Assembly: GCA_963843745.1 (NCBI GenBank)
Contig: CAWJLP010000017.1
Location: forward strand, 1 to 64,000
Source of the DNA: Trebonia sp963843745
Lineage (GTDB): Bacteria > Actinomycetota > Actinomycetes > Streptosporangiales > Streptosporangiaceae
DNA: 64,000 bases
Direction of reading: 5' to 3'
This document shows positions 16,566-22,490 of the stretch, piece by piece. Numbering within the stretch: the first letter of the stretch is position 1; each line of letters begins with the position of its first letter. Made by a program: the position numbers and the translations under genes. The notes below the pieces were generated by a model. It was not told where the DNA came from. It was given only the letters and a program-made list of their open reading frames with translations, and did no database searches.

Positions 16566-18290
16566 GTGGTCGATGTCGCATGGGTGTGGCTCTTTTGGAG
16601 TGAGTACTGCGGTGGTTGTGGCGTGTTTGCATGTGGGTGAGGCTTCCGTTCCGTAGGGTCCTGAAGTGCGAAATCGGGATCTAGGGAAAGGAAGCCTCTG
16701 GTGGAAGAGTACGGGCTGGATGAGCTGGCGGCGAGCGCGGAGGCGGTGCTGGCCGGGCTGGGGCCGCTGGCGGCCGGCCTGGGGCAGCTGGCGGTGCAGG
16801 CGGCCGGAGCGGTGACGCTGGATGCGATGGAGCTGCTGGTGATCGAGCAGGGCCGGGAGCTGCTGCGCGGGGTGGTTCAGCTGGCGCTGGATGCCCAGGC
16901 CGAGCGTGAGGTCCGGCTGGCGCGGGTGACCGGCGCGGACGGGGTGCCGCGCAGGCGGGCCGAGCGGGGTCATGCCCGGGCGGTGGTGACCAGGGTGGGG
17001 AAGGTGATGGTGCGGCGGATCGGCTACCGGTCCGGGGTGAAGGGGGCGGGGTCGCTGTTCCCGCGTGATGCGGTGCTGAACCTGCCGCCGTGCGGGTATT
17101 CCTGGGGGTTGCAGCGGCTGGCGGAGATGTTCGCCCGGTCCGGCTCCTACCAGCAGGCGGGCGAGTTCGTGCTGGCTGTCACGGGGGTCAGCATCGGCAA
17201 GCGGCAGCTGGAGCAGATCACCGCCGGGGCTGCGGCGGACGCGGAGCGGTTCTGCCAGGATGCGGACCGGTCCGGAGAGCTGATGGCCCTGCCCGGAGCC
17301 GGGCAGGATCCCGGAACCGGGCTGCCGCCGCTGGCGATCTCGGCGGACGGCAAGGGCGTGGCCATGCGCCCCGAGGCCCGCCGCCGCCGCGGCCCGACCC
17401 CGGTCCCGCGGGTGCGGACCTTCGCCAAACGGACCGGGACCGGGGAGAAGAAGGGCCATAAGCGGATGGCCGAGACCGGCTGCGTGTTCGACGTCCTGCC
17501 GCCGGACCTGCCGCGGACCCCGGAGCAGGTCATGCGCCCGGAACCCGGCGGCGCCAAGAACGCGCCGCGGTCGGTGAACCGCTGGTACGCCTGCGACATC
17601 ACGGCCGGCCGCGACGTTACCATCGGCAAGATCTTCGGCGAGGCCGACCGCCGCGACCCCGGCCACGAGCGGACCTGGATCATGCTGGTCGACGGGGACA
17701 TCTACCAGCTCGACCTGATCCAGGACCAGGCCGCGACCCGCGGCGTCACCCCGGTCATCCTGGTCGACTTCATCCACGTGCTGGAATACCTGTGGAAGGC
17801 CGCCTGGTGCTTCCACGCCCCCCGCGACCCGGCCATGGAGGACTGGGTGACCGCCCAGGCGCTGGACATCCTGCACGGCCGCACCGCCAGCGTGATCAAC
17901 CGGATCCGGCAGCTCACCGAAGACCACCCGCCCCAGGGCAGCGAGCATGCCAAGATCATCCGCAAGACCCTGCACTACCTGGACGCCAAGCAGCCCTACC
18001 TCGACTACCCCCACGCGCTGGCCGCCGGCTGGCCGATCGCCACCGGCGTCATCGAAGGCGCCTGCCGCCACCTCGTCCAAGACCGGATGGGCATCACTGG
18101 CGCCCGCTGGAGCCTGCCCGGCGCCCAGGCCATCCTCTGGCTGCGCGCCATCCACGCCAGCGGCGACCTCGACGCCTACTGGGACTGGCACATCCGGCAA
18201 GAACACCAGCGCAACCACCTCAGCCGCTACCAGGACAGCCTCGCACTCGCCGCCTGACGCTCCCAAAAGAGACAATGTCGCATCGACCAC
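16566..18290 (+). mobile_element. ISKra4-family insertion sequence
   Basis: About 1.7 kb bounded by inverted ends GTGGTCGATG (16566-16575) and CATCGACCAC (18281-18290). The ends remain similar for ~30 bases, including CTCTTTTGG inner segments (16590-16598; complement near 18262-18271). It carries one transposase. No clear target-site duplication is visible next to these ends, so the exact borders could be off by some bases. It lies between the replication-relaxation gene (22 bases from its stop) and the ATPase start, breaking what was probably one operon. Confidence 0.8.
16701..18257 (+). CDS. ISKra4-family transposase
   Basis: 518 residues, GTG start with AGGAAG upstream. ISKra4-type features are an N-terminal region with GHARAVVTRVGKVMVRRIGY, the first acidic motif ISADGKG, LVDGDIYQLD and VDFIHVLEYLWKAAW in the catalytic core, and the C-terminal EGACRHLVQDRMGITGARWS. 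It appears full length and uninterrupted, so the element could still be active. It is transcribed opposite to the genes it separates. Confidence 0.9.
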   Translation: MEEYGLDELAASAEAVLAGLGPLAAGLGQLAVQAAGAVTLDAMELLVIEQGRELLRGVVQLALDAQAEREVRLARVTGADGVPRRRAERGHARAVVTRVGKVMVRRIGYRSGVKGAGSLFPRDAVLNLPPCGYSWGLQRLAEMFARSGSYQQAGEFVLAVTGVSIGKRQLEQITAGAAADAERFCQDADRSGELMALPGAGQDPGTGLPPLAISADGKGVAMRPEARRRRGPTPVPRVRTFAKRTGTGEKKGHKRMAETGCVFDVLPPDLPRTPEQVMRPEPGGAKNAPRSVNRWYACDITAGRDVTIGKIFGEADRRDPGHERTWIMLVDGDIYQLDLIQDQAATRGVTPVILVDFIHVLEYLWKAAWCFHAPRDPAMEDWVTAQALDILHGRTASVINRIRQLTEDHPPQGSEHAKIIRKTLHYLDAKQPYLDYPHALAAGWPIATGVIEGACRHLVQDRMGITGARWSLPGAQAILWLRAIHASGDLDAYWDWHIRQEHQRNHLSRYQDSLALAA

Positions 18291-18311
18291 GTTCCAGGCG
18301 GCAGCGCGGGG

Positions 18312-19010
18312 TCATAGCTGCGCTCCTGGCGGGAGGTCCCGCACTTCGATCCTGGCACTGAGCAGGCCGAGTGCCTCGCGGGCCTTCAGCACGACGGACA
18401 GCGCGGCGGGGGAGCAGAGGTACAGCGCGCGGGCGTGCCTGGGCGGCCGCCCGAGAACGGCGGCCTCGGCGGCCGGGCAGCCGTAGTCCCCGGTGCGGGC
18501 CAGGATCTCCCGCATGATCGCGGTGGTGCGGGCGACGGTCTTCGGCGTGACCTCGGCCTCAATGGCCCAGCACTCGCCGGCCCACGCGACCGGGGCGCTG
18601 TCCGGCCAGTGCACCTCGCCGTCCGGCAGGTGCTGCCGGATCCCTCGCCCGTGCCGGGCGCGGATGCGGCGCTCGCACCGCCAGAACGCGCTCGCCCGCC
18701 GGTAGCCGCCGGTCGCCTCCAGGGCGATCCGCGCGGCGGCGACCGCCCTGATGTGGGCGAGCTGGGGCGTCGCCGGCTTTCTGGCCTGGTACTCACGGCC
18801 GCAGGCGGCGAGGCCCGCCCGCGTCACCCACAGCCAGGCCGGCCCTTCGGAGAGCCTGCCCGTCTCGGCGTACCCGAGGTCGCGCCACCGCTTCGCCGCG
18901 GCGCGCGCGGACCGTTCGCCGCCGGTCAGGGCGGCGAGCTGGTCGAGCTGGATGCCGTACATGTCGGCAGCGAACACGAGGGCGTCCGCGTCGCGGACAG
19001 CGAGTGTCAT
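18312..19010 (-). CDS. Replication-relaxation family protein
   Basis: About 232 residues. An N-terminal winged-helix-like region (MYGIQLDQLAALTGGERSAR, then RWRDLGYAETGRL) is followed by a nuclease-like alpha/beta region (WAGECWAIEAEVTPKTVART). This matches the replication-relaxation family found beside FtsK/TraG-type ATPases in actinobacterial plasmids and integrative elements. Start set at the ATG at 19010; a TTG two codons earlier is possible. It was probably co-transcribed with the ATPase before IS insertion. The biochemical activity is not established from sequence. Confidence 0.72.
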   Translation of the reverse strand: MTLAVRDADALVFAADMYGIQLDQLAALTGGERSARAAAKRWRDLGYAETGRLSEGPAWLWVTRAGLAACGREYQARKPATPQLAHIRAVAAARIALEATGGYRRASAFWRCERRIRARHGRGIRQHLPDGEVHWPDSAPVAWAGECWAIEAEVTPKTVARTTAIMREILARTGDYGCPAAEAAVLGRPPRHARALYLCSPAALSVVLKAREALGLLSARIEVRDLPPGAQL

Positions 19011-19070
19011 GGGCAATCCACATCGACTCGGCCGGCGCCCCCGGCTACGCCAGGGTAGCGCGGGCCGCCG

Positions 19071-20006
19071 CTACCCGGAGAGCGATCGCGCCCAGTCCTC
19101 GGCGATGAGGTCGTGCCCGTAACTGTGCTCGGGCTGCTCGTGCACCAGCGTGAAACCGGCCCGCTGGTAGATCCGCCGGGCGCTGGCGAGGACGCTGACG
19201 GTGGACAGCACGATCTGTTCGTCGCCGGCCTGGCGGGCGAACCGCAGCACCTCGTCGACGAGCCGGCCGCCGATGCCGAGGCCGCGGGCCCAGTCCTCCA
19301 CGAGCAGCAGCCGCAGCCGCGTCGTGCTGTCGTCCTCGGGCACGCAGCACACGAACCCGGCGGGCACGCCGTCCAGTTCCGCGATCCAGCCTGCCGAGCG
19401 CCGCGGGTCCGGGTCCGTCAGGTAGCCGGCGATGATCCGCGCGACGTACGCCTCGAACTCCGGGTTCCAGTTGTACTCCGCGGCGTAAATGGCCCCGTGC
19501 CGCTGCAGCACCCAGCCGAGGTCGCCGGGCGCGGGCGGGCGGAGCACCACGGTCCGCACCCGGGGCGGGGCGTCCGCGCCGTCCTCGCCGAGCAGGTCGG
19601 TGATCTCCCGCATGGCGGTGACCAGCCTGGGCCGGTCCACCCGGGCGAGCAGCTCGCCGACCTGGCTGTCGGACCTCGCGTCCAGCTCCGCCGCGGCCGC
19701 CAGGCCCGCGCTGGTGAGCGCGACGTCCTGTCGCCTGGCGTCGGCCGCCGAGCGCTGCCTGGTCACCAGGCCGTCGGCCTCGAACCGGCCGAGCACCCGG
19801 CTCAGGTAGCCCGCGTCGATGTCCAGGGCGCGCCGCAGGTCCGCCACTTGCGTAACGTCGCGCCGCGCCATCTCATACAGCAGCCGCGCCTCGGTGAGCG
19901 AGTACGGCATGTCTAGGTACATGCCGTGCACGAGCCCGATGACGCTGGTGTAGAAGCGGTTGAACGCCCGCACGGCCGCGACCTGCCCAGCGAGATCCTC
20001 GCTCAT
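19071..20006 (-). CDS. MarR regulator fused to a GNAT N-acetyltransferase
   Basis: 311 residues. Residues ~1-145 are a MarR winged helix (SLTEARLLYEMARRDVTQVA, then DAGYLSRVLGRFEADGLVTR). Residues ~160-311 are a GNAT domain with the acetyl-CoA-binding motif VEDWARGLGIGGRLVDEVLR and the family's AEYNWNPEFEAYVARI. Such fusions are common in bacteria; the ligand or acetyl acceptor is unknown. Start at 20006 (ATG). A perfect 14-bp palindrome lies 17-53 bases upstream, pointing to autoregulation. Confidence 0.9.
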   Translation of the reverse strand: MSEDLAGQVAAVRAFNRFYTSVIGLVHGMYLDMPYSLTEARLLYEMARRDVTQVADLRRALDIDAGYLSRVLGRFEADGLVTRQRSAADARRQDVALTSAGLAAAAELDARSDSQVGELLARVDRPRLVTAMREITDLLGEDGADAPPRVRTVVLRPPAPGDLGWVLQRHGAIYAAEYNWNPEFEAYVARIIAGYLTDPDPRRSAGWIAELDGVPAGFVCCVPEDDSTTRLRLLLVEDWARGLGIGGRLVDEVLRFARQAGDEQIVLSTVSVLASARRIYQRAGFTLVHEQPEHSYGHDLIAEDWARSLSG

Positions 20007-20022
20007 GGCGCCCCTCGTCTCA

Positions 20023-20059
20023 GTTGCCTGAGTCAACAAAAATCATTGACTCAGGCAAC
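20023..20059 (-). promoter_or_regulatory. Perfect 14-bp inverted repeat, likely MarR operator
   Basis: GTTGCCTGAGTCAA (20023-20036) and TTGACTCAGGCAAC (20046-20059) are exact inverted complements around nine AT-rich bases. The repeat ends 17 bases before the MarR-GNAT start. Its symmetry and position are those of an autoregulatory MarR site. Confidence 0.8.
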
Positions 20060-20113
20060 GATAGTTCTCGGCCCGCTCGCCCACAAGGCGCGAGCCGACA
20101 CCACAGCCCCCGC

Positions 20114-20163
20114 CTCGCGGCTCATCTCCCCATCAGTTCTCGCGGCTCATCTCCCCATCAGTT
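20114..20163. repeat. 25-bp exact tandem duplication
   Basis: The unit beginning ctcgcggctcatctccccat and ending cagtt occurs at 20114-20138 and 20139-20163 without a spacer. The second copy contains the left arm of the next hairpin, so the duplication probably arose by slippage beside a palindrome. Confidence 0.85.
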
Positions 20164-20216
20164 TCCGCCTCTGAAAACGGGCAAATCGGACGGTAAAAGG
20201 GGCCAAAACTGATGGG
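20154..20216. repeat. Palindromic element A1 with conserved loop
   Basis: Arms cccatcagttt (20154-20164) and aaactgatggg (20206-20216) enclose a loop containing gggcaaatcggac. The same layout is repeated at 20250-20307, so these are two copies of one roughly 60-base palindromic element. Confidence 0.8.
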
Positions 20217-20249
20217 AAGTTGTCAGCCGAAGGCCAGAGTTCATCTTCG

Positions 20250-20307
20250 TATCAGTTCCGGCCCCTGAAACCCGGCAAATCGGACACGAAAAGGGCCGAA
20301 ACTGATA
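20250..20307. repeat. Palindromic element A2 with conserved loop
   Basis: Arms tatcagttccggccc (20250-20264) and gggccgaaactgata (20293-20307) pair with one internal mismatch. The loop cggcaaatcggac matches that of element A1. The aaatcggac core also appears, on the minus strand, in the loop of the palindrome at 40630-40703. Confidence 0.8.
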
Positions 20308-20335
20308 CCAAGTTGCTGAGCGGCCGGGCTTCCGC

Positions 20336-20350
20336 TGATAACAGCAAGAA
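20336..20350 (+). repeat. Dispersed motif TGATAACAGCAAGAA, copy 2
   Basis: Exact copy. It lies 19 bases before the 11-bp stem at 20369-20394 and 29 bases after palindrome A2. On the minus strand it forms the tail downstream of the universal stress protein gene's hairpin. Confidence 0.8.
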
Positions 20351-20368
20351 ATCTTGTGGTGTGTGCGG

Positions 20369-20394
20369 GCGTGCGGTCCGGCAGGACCGCACGC
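20369..20394 (-). terminator. 11-bp GC hairpin after the universal stress protein gene
   Basis: Arms gcgtgcggtcc (20369-20379) and ggaccgcacgc (20384-20394) pair perfectly around the loop ggca. The hairpin lies five bases beyond the minus-strand stop at 20399. There is no strict T-run, but the following minus-strand sequence is AT-richer and includes the TTCTTGCTGTTATCA motif. Confidence 0.7.
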
Positions 20395-20398
20395 TTGC

Positions 20399-20938
20399 CT
20401 ACGGGCCTGGCGGGCCTGAGGGCTTTGGCCGATCCGACGGGTGGGGTGGCGGGGGCGGGATGGTGGCGACCGCCGGGGCGGGTTCCGGCCAGACGACCAG
20501 GACCGGGCAAGGTGCGTGGTCGACGACGAAGCGGGTCGCCTTTCCCAGGCTCTTGGGGCCAAGGCGGGAGCGGTCGCCGTCCCTGGCCACGATGAGCAGA
20601 GCGGCGTCGGCCACCGCGGTGACCACTTCTCGTTCGGGGTTGCCGGTGCGCTCGATCCGGCCTGCCGGCCGGCCGAGGCGGGCGATGGCGGCGTCGAGGA
20701 GGTCGCCGGCGGATCGCGCCGCTAGCTTGGCGACTTGCGGGCCGGGGTCGCGCTCGGGGCGGGCGCGGCCGAACAGTCCCAGGTAGGCGCCGTGCGCGGC
20801 GTCCGATAGCTCGGCGGGGGTGACGTGCAGCAGGGTGATCAGGGCGCCGGGCTGGACGAAACGCAGCGCCGCGTCGACGCTGGCCTGCCAGGTTCCCTCG
20901 GTGATCCAGATGACGGTCGCGGCTTCGGTGTCGGGCAT
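20399..20938 (-). CDS. Universal stress protein (UspA) family
   Basis: A 179-residue single-domain UspA protein: an N-terminal strand (AATVIWITEGTWQASVDAAL), a central helical part, and the ATP-binding-type signature region IVARDGDRSRLGPKSLGKAT followed by the final strand APCPVLVVW. The glycine/serine spacing is close to ATP-binding members. A Pro-rich tail of about 30 residues (TIPPPPPHPSDRP) is extra. Start at 20938; the longer open frame upstream overlaps the permease gene. It follows the permease after four bases, so the two are one operon. Confidence 0.82.
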   Translation of the reverse strand: MPDTEAATVIWITEGTWQASVDAALRFVQPGALITLLHVTPAELSDAAHGAYLGLFGRARPERDPGPQVAKLAARSAGDLLDAAIARLGRPAGRIERTGNPEREVVTAVADAALLIVARDGDRSRLGPKSLGKATRFVVDHAPCPVLVVWPEPAPAVATIPPPPPHPSDRPKPSGPPGP

Positions 20939-20942
20939 GTGG

Positions 20943-22328
20943 TCAGCCTCCGAGTGCGTGCAGCGCCACCCACAGGGCCAGCACCGCGATGGCAAGGCCG
21001 GCGGGCACGGTGAGGAGGCCCAGCCGGGTGAATTCCCACAGCGACGGGCCTGACCCGTGCTGGCGAAGGACCCGCCGCCACAGCAGGGTGGCCAGCGATC
21101 CGGTGTAGGTGAGGTTCGGGCCGATGTTGACCCCGAGCAGGACGGCGAGAATGGCGCCGGGCCCCGCAGGCGCGGCCAGCGGCAGCAGGATCAGCACGGC
21201 GGGCAGGTTGTTGATCACGTTGGCGAGCACGGCGGCGAGCGCGGCGACGCCGAGCAGGGCGGCCAGTGAGGTCCCGGCCGGCACCAGCGGGCGCAGCGCG
21301 CTGCCGAGCCCGTTGCCGGTCACCGCCGCGACCACGATCCCGAGGCTGAGCACGAACAGCAAGAACGGCGCGTCCGCCGCGCGCGCCAGTGCGGCGGCGC
21401 TGGTGCGGCGCCGCTTGAGAGCCCGTGCGCCGAGCACGACCACGCCGGCCAGCGCGGCCCAGGCCGGGTTGACGCCCGCCGCCGACGCGAGCACGAATCC
21501 GGCGAGCGTAGCGGCCACCACGGCCAGCGTGAACACCGGGACCTCCGGCGCGGCGCCATCCTGGACGGGCTGTACCCCATCGCATGGGAGGGCTGCCTTC
21601 CGGCACGGGGGGCTCCCGCCCCCCGTCCCCCCTGGCCGCCCCCCCATATCCCCCCTGGCCCCTGCTGCCAGGTCCGCGGCGAAGAACCGCCTGAAGACGA
21701 CGTACTCGGTGCCGATGACCCCTAGCCATGGCAGCGCCATCAGCCCGGCGAACCGGCCGAATGACAGGCCGGTGGCCGCGAACGCCAGCAGGTTCGTCAG
21801 GTTCGACACCGGGAGCAGCAGCGACCCGGAGTTCGACAGGTGCGTGCAGGCGTAGAGGTGCGGTCTGGCCCGCGCCTCCAGCCGGGCGGCGGTCGCGAAT
21901 ACCACCGGGGTGAGCAAGACCACCGTGGCGTCCAGGCTCAGCACGGCGGTGGTCACCGCCGCCGCCGCGAACACGAGGGCGAGCAGTCGCTGCGGCCGCC
22001 CCGCCGCCGCGCGGGCCAGCCACGCGCCACAGGCGCGGAACAGCCCGTCGTCGTCACACAGTTGCGCGAGCACGAGCACCGCGGCGAGGAACCCGATCAC
22101 CGGCCCGAGCCGCCTGGCCTGCTCGCCCGCGTCGTGCGCCGGGATCGCGCCGGTGGCGATCACGAGCAGCGCGGCGGGCACCGCGGCGACGGCCTCCGGC
22201 CAGCCGCGCGGCCGCCACACTGCCCAGCCGAGGACGATGACCAGGGCCGCCACCGAAATGGCTTCAGCGGCTGCGTCGGGATGCGTTTCCTGCCCCTTTC
22301 CTGCCGTCGCCGATCGTATATACGCCAC
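20943..22328 (-). CDS. ArsB/SLC13-type ion permease
   Basis: A 461-residue polytopic protein with about 11 hydrophobic helices and the two inverted half-repeats of the ion-transporter superfamily. Recognisable marks are LSLDATVVLLTPVVFA, LSNSGSLLLPVSNLTNLLAF and, in the second half, NVINNLPAVLILLPL and GVNIGPNLTYTGSLATLLWR. Arsenite, dicarboxylate or another anion are all possible substrates. A hydrophilic Gly/Pro-rich insert in the middle loop (around residues 225-260) comes from a GC-rich repeat shared with another gene (see 21578-21661). GTG start at 22328 is the longest option; a later start around ISVAALVIVLGW is possible. Confidence 0.8.
   Translation of the reverse strand: MAYIRSATAGKGQETHPDAAAEAISVAALVIVLGWAVWRPRGWPEAVAAVPAALLVIATGAIPAHDAGEQARRLGPVIGFLAAVLVLAQLCDDDGLFRACGAWLARAAAGRPQRLLALVFAAAAVTTAVLSLDATVVLLTPVVFATAARLEARARPHLYACTHLSNSGSLLLPVSNLTNLLAFAATGLSFGRFAGLMALPWLGVIGTEYVVFRRFFAADLAAGARGDMGGRPGGTGGGSPPCRKAALPCDGVQPVQDGAAPEVPVFTLAVVAATLAGFVLASAAGVNPAWAALAGVVVLGARALKRRRTSAAALARAADAPFLLFVLSLGIVVAAVTGNGLGSALRPLVPAGTSLAALLGVAALAAVLANVINNLPAVLILLPLAAPAGPGAILAVLLGVNIGPNLTYTGSLATLLWRRVLRQHGSGPSLWEFTRLGLLTVPAGLAIAVLALWVALHALGG
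21578..21661. repeat. GC-rich in-frame insert repeat, copy 1
   Basis: Within the permease loop the DNA becomes runs of C and G that can fold (ggggggctcccgcccccc). It shares the exact 18-mer cccccgtcccccctggcc and gcacggggggc with the insert at 48917-49030 in an unrelated membrane protein gene. Both copies keep the host reading frame and fall in hydrophilic loops. Edges are approximate. Confidence 0.65.
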
Positions 22329-22345
22329 CAGCGCCGATTTATTTA

Positions 22346-22364
22346 GTGGTCACAATGTGACCAC
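22346..22364. promoter_or_regulatory. 9-bp palindrome GTGGTCACA-a-TGTGACCAC upstream of the CO dehydrogenase-like operon
   Basis: Perfect inverted repeat with a single-base spacer, 127 bases before the large-subunit start and just behind the divergent permease start. A further half-site TGGTCACAA lies near 22393. The location between divergent genes suggests an operator; the regulator is unknown. Confidence 0.65.
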
Positions 22365-22490
22365 AAGAACAACGCGTCTACCTCGTGTTTTGGTCACAAG
22401 GCCCTGAGTGTAACTTTGCGTAACACGGGCTAGAAGTGGCTTCATCGTTCGGTGTAAGTTCGCGTGGAAGACCGTAGCAGCGGAGGATTT

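Larger units (their letters stand above)
20060..20398. other. Gene-free gap filled with palindromes and repeats
   Basis: About 340 bases without a credible gene between two minus-strand genes. It holds a 25-bp tandem duplication (20114-20163), two related large hairpins (20154-20216, 20250-20307), one copy of TGATAACAGCAAGAA (20336-20350) and a GC-rich terminator-like hairpin (20369-20394). All are listed separately. Confidence 0.7.

Noticed and set aside
16507..16632. N-terminal extension of the ATPase to 16632
   Set aside because: The extra codons lie in the end of the insertion sequence and its flank; the ATG at 16506 gives a normal membrane-protein N terminus.
13878..19010. Complete integrative conjugative element
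   Set aside because: ATPase and replication-relaxation genes fit, but no integrase, relaxase, excisionase, tRNA gene or att repeats are visible in the window.
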